The position numbers and the translations under genes are program-made. The notes under the pieces were generated by a model. The model was not told the origin of the DNA, did no database searches, and saw only the letters and a list, made by a program, of their open reading frames with translations. From Polaromonas sp. OV174 (GTDB lineage: Bacteria; Pseudomonadota; Gammaproteobacteria; Burkholderiales; Burkholderiaceae_C): a stretch of DNA of 43,641 nt. Positions within the stretch are counted from its first letter, which is position 1, and the number at the start of each line of letters is the position of its first letter. Positions 25,282-34,250 of the stretch are shown here, in pieces. Where the stretch lies: positions 1 to 43,641 of the forward strand of contig NZ_FOKZ01000028.1 in NCBI RefSeq assembly GCF_900112285.1, read 5' to 3'.

Positions 25282-27222
25282 ATGTGCGGCATCACCGGCA
25301 TCTTTGACACCCGCGGCGGCAGTGATATTAGCCGGGCCGTCCTCCAGCGCATGAACGATTCGCAGCTGCACCGCGGTCCCGACGAGGGCAGTCTGCACAT
25401 CGAGCCTGGCGTGGGCCTGGGCCATCGGCGCCTGTCAATCATCGACATTGCCACCGGGCAGCAGCCACTGTTCAATGAAGACGGCTCGGTGGTTGTCGTC
25501 TTCAATGGTGAAATCTATAACTACCAGCAGCTCATCCTCGAGTTGCAGGCACTCGGCCACGTGTTTCATACCAGGAGCGACACCGAGGTCATCGTCCACG
25601 CGTGGGAATCCTGGGGGGCCGACTGCGTCAAGCGCTTTCGCGGCATGTTCGCCTTCGCGCTGTGGGACCGGAACCAGCAAACCTTTTTCATGGCGCGCGA
25701 CCGCATGGGTGTCAAGCCCATGTACTACGCGCTGCTCGACGACGGCACCCTGCTGTTTGGCTCCGAGCTCAAGTCCATCCTGGCGCACGGCGGTCTGCGA
25801 CGCGATATCGACCCGCTGGCGGTAGAAGAATACTTTGCGCTGGGCTACGTCGCCGAGCCACGTACGATCTTCAAGCAGGCCCAAAAACTCTCGCCCGCCC
25901 ACAGTCTCACCATTCGCCGCGGCCAGCCCCTGGTTGAACCCGTGGCGTATTGGGATGTCAGGTTCAGCCTTGACAACCCCATCTCAGAAACCGATGCCCA
26001 GGCAGAACTGGTGCTGCGTCTCAAGGAGTCCGTGCGTTTACGCATGATTGCCGAGGTCCCACTCGGCGCTTTCCTGTCGGGGGGAGTGGACAGCAGCGCG
26101 GTGGTTGCCGTCATGGCCGGCTTGTCGTCCGAGCCTGTCAACACCTGCTCCATCGGCTTTGACGATCCGGCCTTCAACGAATCCGCCTTTGCCCAGAAGG
26201 TGGCCAACCGTTACCGCACCAACCACCGCCTTGAAGTCGTCAAGAGTGACGATTTCGACCTTATTGACACGCTAGCCCGCTTGTATGACGAGCCCTATGC
26301 GGACAGTTCCGCCATCCCCACCTACCGGGTCTGCCAGTTGGCGCGTAAACATGTCACCGTAGCCCTGTCGGGCGATGGTGGCGACGAAGCCATGGGTGGC
26401 TACCGACGCTATCGCATGCACCTGATGGAAGATCGCATGCGCTCCGCGCTGCCCCAGGGGATGCGTGGCTCGCTGTTCGGAACGCTGGGCAAGCTTTACC
26501 CCAAGGCCGACTGGGCGCCGCGCATGTTTCGCGCCAAGACCACGTTTGAGGGGCTGGCCCGCAGTTCGGTTGAGGCCTACTTTCACACCGTTTCCATCCT
26601 GCGCGGCCCTATGCGTGAGGCTCTGTTCAGCCAAAGTTTCAGAACCGAACTCGCTGGCTACAACGCGCAGGAGGTGTTCAAGCGCCACGCTGCCCGGGCG
26701 GGCACCGACGACCCGCTGGCCTTCATTCAGTACCTGGACCTTAAAACCTACCTAGTCGGCGACATCAACACCAAGGTGGACCGCGCCAGCATGGCGCATT
26801 CCCTCGAAGTGCGTGAACCGCTGATGGACCATGAACTGGTCGAATGGCTCGCCACCCTGCCATCCAGCCACAAGATCAATGGTCAGGAGGGCAAGCACAT
26901 CTTCAAAAAGTCGATGGAGCCCTACCTGCCGAACGACGTGCTGTACCGGCCAAAAATGGGATTTGCTGTGCCGCTTGCGCGTTGGTTTCGTGGCCCCCTG
27001 AAACAGCGCGTGCGCGACGCGGTGCTGGGCGAGCGGCTGGTTTCCACCGGATGGTTCAATCCCGCTTATTTGCGGCATCTGGTCGACGCCCATCAGTCCG
27101 GTGCCAGCGACCATAGCGCGCCGCTGTGGACACTGCTGATGTTTGAAGCCTTCTTGCGCCAAGTGGTCGATACTCCCGTGGCGGAGGTTGATGTCGCTGC
27201 AGTCGCGGAGGCCGTCCCATGA
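25282..27222 (+). CDS. Glutamine amidotransferase / asparagine-synthase-like protein, exosortase-A type
   Basis: A 646-residue class II amidotransferase of the TIGR03108 kind. Cys2 in MCGITGIFD is the glutaminase nucleophile once Met1 is removed. The PP-loop ATP-binding site SGGVDSS is at 266-272, and LSGDGGDEAMGGYRRY closes the synthetase site. It uses glutamine-derived ammonia to amidate a carboxylate, and in this locus a uronic acid or a peptide carboxylate is a natural guess. It sits after the dehydrogenase that would make such uronic acids. Its stop overlaps the next gene's start by four bases. Confidence 0.93.
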   Translation: MCGITGIFDTRGGSDISRAVLQRMNDSQLHRGPDEGSLHIEPGVGLGHRRLSIIDIATGQQPLFNEDGSVVVVFNGEIYNYQQLILELQALGHVFHTRSDTEVIVHAWESWGADCVKRFRGMFAFALWDRNQQTFFMARDRMGVKPMYYALLDDGTLLFGSELKSILAHGGLRRDIDPLAVEEYFALGYVAEPRTIFKQAQKLSPAHSLTIRRGQPLVEPVAYWDVRFSLDNPISETDAQAELVLRLKESVRLRMIAEVPLGAFLSGGVDSSAVVAVMAGLSSEPVNTCSIGFDDPAFNESAFAQKVANRYRTNHRLEVVKSDDFDLIDTLARLYDEPYADSSAIPTYRVCQLARKHVTVALSGDGGDEAMGGYRRYRMHLMEDRMRSALPQGMRGSLFGTLGKLYPKADWAPRMFRAKTTFEGLARSSVEAYFHTVSILRGPMREALFSQSFRTELAGYNAQEVFKRHAARAGTDDPLAFIQYLDLKTYLVGDINTKVDRASMAHSLEVREPLMDHELVEWLATLPSSHKINGQEGKHIFKKSMEPYLPNDVLYRPKMGFAVPLARWFRGPLKQRVRDAVLGERLVSTGWFNPAYLRHLVDAHQSGASDHSAPLWTLLMFEAFLRQVVDTPVAEVDVAAVAEAVP

Positions 27223-28427
27223 GTCTGCGCATTCTCCATGTGCTGGACCACTCCATTCCGCTGCACAGCGGCTACACCTTTCGCACCCTTTCAATTTTGC
27301 GCGAGCAGCGCAAGCTCGGCTGGGACACCCATCACCTCACCAGCTCCAAGCAAATCAATTGCAAGGAGCAGGAGGAGAATGTCGACGGCTGGCATTTCTA
27401 CCGTACCCCGGCCGCGTCCGTCAGCCCGTTGCCCGGCGTCGGTGAATTTGCCCTCATGCGCCAGCTGGAACACCGTCTGCTACAGGTGGCCAGGCAGCTA
27501 CGGCCTGACATCATTCACGCTCATTCCCCGGTGCTGAACGCTTTGCCTGCGCTGCGTGTGGGTAAGCGCCTGGGCATTCCGGTGGTGTATGAAGTGCGCG
27601 CTTTTTGGGAGGATGCCGCGGTTGATCACGGCACTACCTCCGAGGGCAGCCTGCGCTATGACCTGACCCGCTGGCTTGAAACCCGGACGCTCAAGCGCGT
27701 CCAGCATGTGTTCACCATTTGCGAAGGTCTGCGTAGCGACATTGTGGCCCGCGGTATCCACGCCACCAGAGTCACGGTCATCCCCAATGCGGTTGATATC
27801 GACTCGTTTGAGCCCGGCGGCCAGCCCGATGCCGCGCTCAAAACCCGGCTCGGCCTGGATGGCGCCAGTGTGATCGGTTTCATCGGTTCGTTTTACGCCT
27901 ACGAGGGGCTGGACCTGCTGCTGGACGCCTTACCCAGCATTCTGATTCAGCGGCCGGAGGTGCGCGTGCTTCTTGTAGGCGGTGGTCCACAAGAAGACGC
28001 TCTCAAGGCCCAGGCGCAGCGTCTGGGTGTGGCCGATACGGTCGTCTTTACCGGCCGCGTGCCGCATGCCGACGTGCAGCGTTATTACGACCTGGTGGAC
28101 GTGCTGGCCTACCCGCGTCGCTCCATGCGCCTAACCGAACTGGTCACCCCACTCAAGCCGCTGGAGGCCATGGCCCAGGGCCGTTTACTGGTCGCCTCCG
28201 ACGTCGGTGGCCACAAGGAGTTGATTCGTCATGGCGAGACCGGCATGTTGTTTAAGGCCGGCAGTACTGAGGCGCTGACGCAAGCCGTGGTCAGTCTCTT
28301 TGCGGATCAAGCATGCTGGCCAGCCATGCGCGAAGCAGGGCGTCAATTTGTGGAGGACGAACGCAACTGGACTGCCAGTGTGTCCAACTATGCCCGGGTC
28401 TATGCTTCGTTGGCGGAAATACTATGA
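27219..28427 (+). CDS. Glycosyltransferase, exosortase-A-system type (GT4)
   Basis: A 402-residue GT4 enzyme of the TIGR04063 kind. It begins LRILHVLDHSIPLHSGYTFRTLSIL, typical of this group, with VYEVRAFWEDAAVDHGTTSEGSLRY in the acceptor half. The donor half includes VIPNAVDIDSFEPG, GFIGSFYAYEGLDLLL, LLVGGGPQEDALK and the E-containing LTPLKPLEAMAQGRLLVASDVGG region (read TELVTPLKPLEAMAQG). It acts in the cytosol. It overlaps the amidotransferase stop and also overlaps the next gene's start (ATGA), indicating tight translational coupling. Confidence 0.92.
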   Translation: MSLRILHVLDHSIPLHSGYTFRTLSILREQRKLGWDTHHLTSSKQINCKEQEENVDGWHFYRTPAASVSPLPGVGEFALMRQLEHRLLQVARQLRPDIIHAHSPVLNALPALRVGKRLGIPVVYEVRAFWEDAAVDHGTTSEGSLRYDLTRWLETRTLKRVQHVFTICEGLRSDIVARGIHATRVTVIPNAVDIDSFEPGGQPDAALKTRLGLDGASVIGFIGSFYAYEGLDLLLDALPSILIQRPEVRVLLVGGGPQEDALKAQAQRLGVADTVVFTGRVPHADVQRYYDLVDVLAYPRRSMRLTELVTPLKPLEAMAQGRLLVASDVGGHKELIRHGETGMLFKAGSTEALTQAVVSLFADQACWPAMREAGRQFVEDERNWTASVSNYARVYASLAEIL

Positions 28428-29518
28428 CATTGCCCGGCCTTTCTGGACTGCGCATCGGCCTGATTGGTCCGTTACCGCCTCCTTCAGGCGGCATGGCCAA
28501 CCAGACCCGGCAACTGGCCGAGTTGTTAACTGCAGCGGGTGCCACCGTCATCACTGTGCAGGTCAATGCCCCGTATTGGCCGCACTGGGTGGCCCGCGTG
28601 CCTGTGTTGCGTTCGGTGTTCAGACTTATGCCTTATCTGGCGACGCTTTGCCGTACGGCGGGGCAGGTGGATATTTTTCACATCATGGCTAACTCCGGCT
28701 GGTCGTGGCATTTGTTTGCCGCCCCTGCCGTCTGGGCAGCGCGCAGCCGCGGCATCGCTGCGGTTGTGAACTACCGGGGTGGCGAGGCCGCCGAGTTTCT
28801 GCTGCGCGCCGGGGCTTTGGTTCGCTTCACCATGCGCCAGACCAGCTCCTTGGTGGTGCCGTCGGGTTTTTTGCAGAGAGTCTTCGCCCGGTCTGGCATG
28901 TCTGCCGGCATTGTTCCCAACATCATCGACCTCAGTCGTTTTCGTTCCCGTGAGTTGGTTCGCTCGGGTACGGCTCATTTACTGGTAGCGCGAAACCTGG
29001 AGCCACTGTATGACAATCTGACCGCCATTCGGGCATTTCAGAAGGTAAAAGCAAGCTTTCCGCAAGCCCGCCTGACCATTGCCGGTAGCGGCCCCGATGA
29101 GCCAGGCCTGCGCCAGTCTGTTCAGGAGATGGGGCTGACGGATGCCGTGCAGTTCACCGGCCGTCTTGAGTGCGATGCGATGGCCATGCTCTACCGCACG
29201 GCAGACCTCATGCTCAACCCAAGCCTGGCCGACAACATGCCCAACTCCGTGCTGGAAGCCTGGGCCAGCGGTGTGCCTGTGGTCAGCACCAATGTAGGCG
29301 GCATTCCCGACCTGGCGCAGCATGGGGTGACCGCTTCCCTGGTACCCCCTGCGGACCCGGCTGCTATGGCTGAGGCATGCGTGGCTCTGTTATCCGACGA
29401 GGCGCTCTGGCAACAACGCGCACAGGCTGGACTGCAGGAGGCACAACGCTACACTTGGTTTTTCGTCCAGCCCGTGCTCGCCAGGGTTTACAGGCAGGCC
29501 ATCGCGCTAACCCGCTGA
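28424..29518 (+). CDS. GT4-family glycosyltransferase
   Basis: A 364-residue GT-B glycosyltransferase. GLRIGLIGPLPPPSGGMANQTRQLAELL marks the N-terminal acceptor domain; the donor domain contains LLVARNLEPLYDNLTAI, TIAGSGPDEPGLRQ, and NMPNSVLEAWASGVPVVSTNVGGIPD, the E-x7-E-like nucleotide-sugar site. ATG at 28424 overlaps the TGA of the previous gene; the longer reading from 28313 lies within it. It is the fourth glycosyltransferase of the locus, which suggests a repeat unit of about four or more sugars. Substrate unknown. Confidence 0.9.
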   Translation: MTLPGLSGLRIGLIGPLPPPSGGMANQTRQLAELLTAAGATVITVQVNAPYWPHWVARVPVLRSVFRLMPYLATLCRTAGQVDIFHIMANSGWSWHLFAAPAVWAARSRGIAAVVNYRGGEAAEFLLRAGALVRFTMRQTSSLVVPSGFLQRVFARSGMSAGIVPNIIDLSRFRSRELVRSGTAHLLVARNLEPLYDNLTAIRAFQKVKASFPQARLTIAGSGPDEPGLRQSVQEMGLTDAVQFTGRLECDAMAMLYRTADLMLNPSLADNMPNSVLEAWASGVPVVSTNVGGIPDLAQHGVTASLVPPADPAAMAEACVALLSDEALWQQRAQAGLQEAQRYTWFFVQPVLARVYRQAIALTR

Positions 29519-29533
29519 CCAACCGGATCTGAC

Positions 29534-30877
29534 ATGGCTTTGTACACGTCGTTCGTCTCCAGGTTATTGTTTCCTGTGCATGAGCGCTTCAAGCGCCACA
29601 ACACGGTGGCTCTGCGGCGCCAGATGGAAGAGGTCCAGTGGTGGCCCGCTGATCGCCTCGCGGCATTCCAGTTGCAGCGGCTGCGCGATCTCCTGCAAGA
29701 CGCGGCCGCCCATGTGCCGTATTACCGTGACCTGTTCGCACGGCTAGGGTTTGATGCCGCCAGTATTAAAAGCACCGCTGACCTTCAGCGCCTGCCGTTC
29801 CTCACCAAACCCGTCATCCGCGCCAATACCGACGCGCTCAGGCATGCCCAAGCACAGGGCTTGGCGCGCTTCAACACCGGTGGTTCGTCCGGTGAACCCC
29901 TGGTCTTTTTCATTGGAAAAAAACGCGTCAGCCATGACGTAGCCGCCAAGTGGCGCGCCACCCGCTGGTGGGGTGTCGACATAGGCGACCCGGAAATCGT
30001 GGTCTGGGGCTCACCGATCGAACTGGCCAAGCAGGATCACTTCAAGCACTGGCGCGACAAACTGCTGCGCACCCAGTTGTTGCCGGCGTTCGAGATGTCC
30101 GAGACCAAACTCGATCAGTTCATTTCCACCATCCGCAGCGTCAAGCCTCGTATGCTGTTTGGCTACCCTTCGGCCCTGACTCATATTGCCCGACATGCCG
30201 AAAAACGGGGGGTGAGCATGACAGACCTGGGTATCAAGGTGGCCTTTGTTACCTCCGAGCGCCTGTACGACGAGCAGCGCAACACGATCAGCAAGGTGTT
30301 TGGCTGTAGGGTAGCAAATGGTTATGGTGGGCGAGACGCAGGTTTTATTGCCCACGAATGCCCCGCAGGCAGCATGCACCTGACGGCCGATGACACCGTG
30401 GTGGAGATCGTCAACGACGCCGGGCAAGTTCAGCCCCCCGGAGTGGCTGGAGAAATCGTCGTCACACACCTGTCTACCAATGACTTCCCTTTCATCCGTT
30501 ACCGCACGGGTGACATCGGCGTGCTGGGCGCCACGCGCTGCAGTTGTGGCCGTGGTTTGCCGCTGCTGCAAGACATTCAGGGCCGCAGCACCGATTTTGT
30601 GACGGCCGCAGACGGCACTGTCATGCATGGCCTGTCGCTCATCTACATTCTGCGTGACCTGCCAGGTGTGAATGCGTTCAAGGTCGTTCAGGAGTCACAG
30701 GAACTTATCCGGGTGTTGCTGGTGACAGAGGAAGGTTTTGCGCCCGATGGCGCAGCGAAAATCATTAGCGGGTTCAGACAGCGCCTGGGAGCTGACGTGT
30801 CAGTGAATGTCGAGTTCGTAGATAACATCCCTGCCGAGAAATCCGGCAAATTCAGGTACATCATCAGCCATGCGTGA
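29534..30877 (+). CDS. CapK / phenylacetate-CoA-ligase-like adenylating enzyme
   Basis: A 447-residue member of the adenylate-forming CapK group. The phosphate-binding loop is GGSSGEPLVFF, the adenine region is NGYGGRDAGFIAHECP, the hinge area is FIRYRTGDIGVLG, and the C-terminal lysine region is PAEKSGKFRYI. Relatives in capsule loci (CapK) activate a carboxylic acid with ATP and pass it to CoA or to another acceptor. Here it may supply an acyl or amino-acyl group for glycan decoration, possibly to the FemAB-like protein. That link is inference. It shares its last eight bases with the next gene. Confidence 0.85.
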   Translation: MALYTSFVSRLLFPVHERFKRHNTVALRRQMEEVQWWPADRLAAFQLQRLRDLLQDAAAHVPYYRDLFARLGFDAASIKSTADLQRLPFLTKPVIRANTDALRHAQAQGLARFNTGGSSGEPLVFFIGKKRVSHDVAAKWRATRWWGVDIGDPEIVVWGSPIELAKQDHFKHWRDKLLRTQLLPAFEMSETKLDQFISTIRSVKPRMLFGYPSALTHIARHAEKRGVSMTDLGIKVAFVTSERLYDEQRNTISKVFGCRVANGYGGRDAGFIAHECPAGSMHLTADDTVVEIVNDAGQVQPPGVAGEIVVTHLSTNDFPFIRYRTGDIGVLGATRCSCGRGLPLLQDIQGRSTDFVTAADGTVMHGLSLIYILRDLPGVNAFKVVQESQELIRVLLVTEEGFAPDGAAKIISGFRQRLGADVSVNVEFVDNIPAEKSGKFRYIISHA

Positions 30878-32174
30878 CGTCCTCGTCATCGCCATTGTTT
30901 TATTGGGCGCCCTAGCTGCGCTGCGCCGGCCCTGGGTAGGCATCATGCTATGGACTTGGCTCAGCATCATGAACCCGCACCGTTACACATGGGGCTTGGC
31001 TTATGACGCGCCCTTGGCTGCGATCACTGTGGCCGCTACCCTGCTGGGCGTACTCATGACAAAAGAGAGTGAATCGCCCTTCAGGGCGAGCCCCGTCACC
31101 TGGCTGGTGTTGTTCATGCTCTGGATGACGTTGTCCTGGCGGGCAGGCATTGAACCAGTGGAGGACTACGCGCAATGGAAGAAGGTCATGAAAATTGACG
31201 TCATGATTTTGCTGGCCCTGGCGGTGCTCAATAGCAAGCAACACATATTCGCGTTGATGTGGGTTTGCGCCGGTTCGCTGGCCCTGTTGGGCATCAAGGG
31301 TGGGATTTTTACGCTTACATCGGGTGGTGACTTCCACGTGTTGGGCCCACCCGGCTCATTCATTGAAGATAACAACGAATTTGCGGTCGCCCTGGTGATG
31401 ACCATCCCCTTGCTCAGGTTCCTGCAGCTTCAACTCGGCAAATCATGGGTGCGTTATGGCATGACGGCCGCGATGGTTCTGTGTGTCGCATCGGCTCTGG
31501 GGTCCCAATCCCGCGGGGCGTTATTGGCAATGGGAGTGATGGGGCTTTATTTTTGGTGGCACAGTAAAAACAAACTGGGCATCAGCGTGGCAATTTTGCT
31601 GTTCGTCATTCCACTCGTTATGTTCATGCCCGAGTCGTGGGACGCACGCATGGCCACCATTGGTTCCTACGAACAGGACGCGTCCGCCATGGGCCGCATC
31701 AGCGCCTGGTGGAGTGCCTGGAACAGCGCCTTTCATTACCCGTTTGGCGCAGGTTTCAACTCGGCGCGCCAGGAGCTGTTTGACTTGTACTCGCCGTACC
31801 ACGACTTAGCACGCGCGGCTCACAGCATTTATTTCCAGGTACTGGGCAATCATGGCTTCGGTGGGCTGTTTTTATTTCTGGGCTTATTCGTAGCGACCTG
31901 GCGTTCGGCCGGCTGGCTGAGGCGGCAGAAATTTTCTGTGCCAGAGGCCTTGTGGTGCAACCAGCTTGGTGCCATGAGCCAAGTGGCGCTGGTCGCCTAT
32001 GCGGTTGGCGGTGCGTTTTTGAGCCTTGCCTATTTTGACCTGCCTTACGACATCATGGTCATGGTGGTTCTGACGCGGGTTTGGGTTGAAAAGAAGGGCT
32101 GGCAAACGGAGCCTGTCTATGTGCCGGGCTGGAAGACCATTCCTGGCCTGGCCACTTCAGCGAAATCGGATTGA
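30870..32174 (+). CDS. O-antigen-ligase/O-glycosylation-ligase-like membrane protein, exosortase-A type
   Basis: A 434-residue polytopic inner-membrane protein with about ten hydrophobic segments, resembling the TIGR03097 family. Conserved points are MLWTWLSIMNPHRYTWGLAYDAP near the N-terminus, GGDFHVLGPPGSFIEDNNEFAVAL in the middle, the Wzy_C-type SQSRGALLAMGVMG, and the periplasmic loop with PFGAGFNSARQELFDLYSPYHDLARAAHSIYFQVLGNHGFGG, where the histidine near SIYFQ is the expected catalytic residue. It would polymerise or ligate the glycan at the periplasmic face. It overlaps the CapK-like gene by eight bases and precedes the deacetylase by three. Confidence 0.92.
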   Translation: MRDVLVIAIVLLGALAALRRPWVGIMLWTWLSIMNPHRYTWGLAYDAPLAAITVAATLLGVLMTKESESPFRASPVTWLVLFMLWMTLSWRAGIEPVEDYAQWKKVMKIDVMILLALAVLNSKQHIFALMWVCAGSLALLGIKGGIFTLTSGGDFHVLGPPGSFIEDNNEFAVALVMTIPLLRFLQLQLGKSWVRYGMTAAMVLCVASALGSQSRGALLAMGVMGLYFWWHSKNKLGISVAILLFVIPLVMFMPESWDARMATIGSYEQDASAMGRISAWWSAWNSAFHYPFGAGFNSARQELFDLYSPYHDLARAAHSIYFQVLGNHGFGGLFLFLGLFVATWRSAGWLRRQKFSVPEALWCNQLGAMSQVALVAYAVGGAFLSLAYFDLPYDIMVMVVLTRVWVEKKGWQTEPVYVPGWKTIPGLATSAKSD

Positions 32175-32177
32175 ATC

Positions 32178-33122
32178 ATGCTGAAGCAATTCCTGGGGTG
32201 GGCATCCCCCGCAGGCGCAAAAGCCCGCCTGTCTGTGCTGATCTTTCATCGGGTGTTGCCTGAACCCGATTTGTTGTTTCCTGGCGAGATGCATGCGCGC
32301 CGGTTTGCCGAGGTGTGTGGCTGGCTCAGGTCATGGTTTAACGTGTTGCCGCTGGATCAGGCTGTTATGCAGCTGAAGGCAGGGACGCTGCCGGCGCGGG
32401 CCGCCTGCATCACTTTTGACGACGGTTATGTGGATAATTTCCAGGTGGCCCTGCCCATACTGCAGCAGCATGGACTTGCTGCTACGTTTTTTATCGCCAC
32501 CGGTTTTCTCGATGGCGGCCGCATGTGGAACGACACCCTGATCGAGACGGTAAGAGGCAGCACCGCCGCACGGCTCGATTGTTCTTCGCTCGGGCTGGGG
32601 CAGTATCCGCTAACGACTCTGGCTGAGAAGCAGGCAACTATTGCGCTACTGATCGATAAGATCAAATACCGCGCGCGGGCTCAGCGTGTCAGTCTGACGG
32701 AGCAGATCGCTGGCCTGGCCAGGGTGGCGCTGCCATCGGACCTGATGATGAGCTCGCCACAGCTCAAGGCCATGCGCCAGGCCGGTATGCAGATCGGCGC
32801 GCACACGGTGTCTCACCCCATCCTGGCCTCGCTCACCGACGCCCAAGCACGCCAGGAAATCAGTGACAGCAAGCGCTTTCTCGAAAAACTGCTCGGCGAG
32901 CGCGTAGGGCTGTTTGCCTACCCCAACGGCAAGCCGGGTGAAGACTACTCACCCCAAACAGTGGCGGTGGTGCGCAGTCTCGATTTTGATGCCGCGCTCA
33001 GCACCGCGTGGGGTGCCTCGCGTCAAAATGATGAGCCGTTGGAACTGCGGCGTTTTACCCCATGGGACAAGACCCGCCTTCGTTTCGGTGCCCGAATGCT
33101 GGCCAACCTGCGCAGCGCATGA
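32178..33122 (+). CDS. NodB-type polysaccharide deacetylase
   Basis: A 314-residue NodB-domain protein. Metal-site residues are in ITFDDGYVDNF (two Asp) and HTVSHP (two His), with ATFFIATGFLDGG and FAYPNGKPGEDYS as the other conserved blocks. No clear signal peptide is present; the N-terminus MLKQFLGWASPAGAKARLSVLIFHRVLP is weakly hydrophobic. It is distinct from the exosortase-specific deacetylase at 17987. It removes N- or O-acetyl groups from sugars and is the last gene of the operon, three bases after the ligase-like gene. Confidence 0.92.
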   Translation: MLKQFLGWASPAGAKARLSVLIFHRVLPEPDLLFPGEMHARRFAEVCGWLRSWFNVLPLDQAVMQLKAGTLPARAACITFDDGYVDNFQVALPILQQHGLAATFFIATGFLDGGRMWNDTLIETVRGSTAARLDCSSLGLGQYPLTTLAEKQATIALLIDKIKYRARAQRVSLTEQIAGLARVALPSDLMMSSPQLKAMRQAGMQIGAHTVSHPILASLTDAQARQEISDSKRFLEKLLGERVGLFAYPNGKPGEDYSPQTVAVVRSLDFDAALSTAWGASRQNDEPLELRRFTPWDKTRLRFGARMLANLRSA

Positions 33123-33153
33123 TCAGGAACCCGGTTTTTGTTGGGTTAAGCAT

Positions 33154-33201
33154 TAAATTGGCCTCTAGCCCTTTCTGTATGGGCGTGAGTAGCTATATGA
33201 A
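33154..33201 (-). repeat. Interspersed short repeat, copy 3
   Basis: Read on the minus strand it contains ATAGCTACTCACGCCC, then AAAGGGCTAGAGGCC. It aligns with the other copies through ATAGCT, the GCGC/ACGC core, GGGCT and GGCC. It lies in the short gap between convergent genes. Confidence 0.6.
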
Positions 33202-33215
33202 TGGTAGTAAGCCGA

Positions 33216-33256
33216 AGCCGCCGGCCATCGCATCCGCCGCAGGCCGCCGGCCTTTT
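33216..33256 (+). terminator. Possible weak terminator between convergent units
   Basis: Two GCCGGC arms flank a 20-base loop and are followed by CTTTT. The stem is short but all G/C. It could stop the exopolysaccharide operon. No better candidate is seen in the 136-base gap. Confidence 0.3.
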
Positions 33257-33519
33257 GCCTAAGGCTCGCGCTGAGCATTCGCCGCCGCTGCTGTGACCAG
33301 CTTCACGCCCAGGGGGTTGAAGTGGCCGTTATAAGGGCCAATGTCCAGGCTCAGGTTCGAGCGGGCGAAATGGGCCTTGAAGAGCGGCTCGGTGTCGACC
33401 ACGACAGCACCTGCGGTGCCGTCAGCGCCATGAAGCGCGTGCGTGATGGGTCGGGCATCGATTGACCGTAAGCGCGCGGCGATTCCATATTGACCGCTGT
33501 CAGCGGTCATGGTTATTGC

Positions 33520-33837
33520 TCAGACAGTGATGAGCTGCCAGTGATATGGCAGTAACTCCTCAACCCGGCTGGCTTTGTGCGTGGGCAGCCGTGTCAGGAC
33601 ACCACCGGCTGCAGGCCAGATGAACTTGCCTTGGTGCAACCGGCGAGCAGCCAGCCAGATGCCGATGCCATCGTGCACCAGCACCTTGATGCGGTTGGCG
33701 CGCTTGTTGGCAAACAGGTAGGCGTGGTGGGGGTGGGCGGCGCCGAAGACGTCGATCACCCGGGCCAGCGCTGTGTCGGTGCCAGCGCGCATGTCCAGCG
33801 GCGCAGTGGCCAGCCAGGCTGCATCGATGCGGATCAC
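33520..33837 (-). pseudogene. IS66 tnpB-tnpC fusion remnant
   Basis: The GTG at 33837 overlaps the tnpA stop (GTGA), as in intact IS66 elements. VIRIDAAWLATAPLDMRAGTDTALARV, HHAYLFANKRANRIKVLVHDGIGIWLAARRLHQGKF are the diagnostic TnpB core (about the first 80 residues). The frame then runs straight into LPTHKASRVEELLPYHW, which matches the extreme C-terminus of TnpC (A/P-x-R-x-x-ELLPW-x-W). The join is therefore an internal deletion that removed the end of tnpB and nearly all of tnpC, including the DDE catalytic residues. The 105-residue product has no transposase activity. Confidence 0.85.
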
Positions 33838-34250
33838 CGCAGCAAGTCCCGCAGCACTTGCGCGCATTGGGCCGCCGCCGCCAGCGGCCAGTACACGGTC
33901 ACCGTGCCACCAGCGCGCGTGAGTTCAATGCGGATGCTCTCTGCGGCGACGCTTTGGCTGGCGAGCGGCGCATCGAGCTTTGTCGGCCAGGGGTCTGCAT
34001 CAACCATCGGTGACGGCTGCAACTGCAGCGGCACGAAGGCGGTGGCCCCCTGCTGCAAATCGGCCAGCATCTGGCTTTGGCGCGCCTCGCGCATCCATCG
34101 GTGCACCATGTTCGGGTTGATGCCGTAGCCCAGTGCGATCCCGGCAACCGACGCGCCTGGCTGCCTGCATTGATCCAGCACCGAGGCCTTGAACTCTGCG
34201 CTGTACTCGCGCCGCCGGGGGCGCGTCACTGTCGACACTTGATCCATCAT
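33834..34250 (-). CDS. IS66-family accessory protein TnpA (Orf1)
   Basis: A 138-residue IS66 Orf1. The N-terminal helix-turn-helix reads RRREYSAEFKASVLDQCRQPGASVAGIALGYGINPNMVHRWMREA; the C-terminal half has IRIELTRAGGTVTVYWPLAAAAQCAQVLRDLL, the standard TnpA end. It appears complete and in frame. The ATG at 34250 is preceded by AAGGAG at nine bases; GTG at 34256 is too close to it. It may be expressed but its transposase partner is gone. Confidence 0.88.
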   Translation of the reverse strand: MMDQVSTVTRPRRREYSAEFKASVLDQCRQPGASVAGIALGYGINPNMVHRWMREARQSQMLADLQQGATAFVPLQLQPSPMVDADPWPTKLDAPLASQSVAAESIRIELTRAGGTVTVYWPLAAAAQCAQVLRDLLR

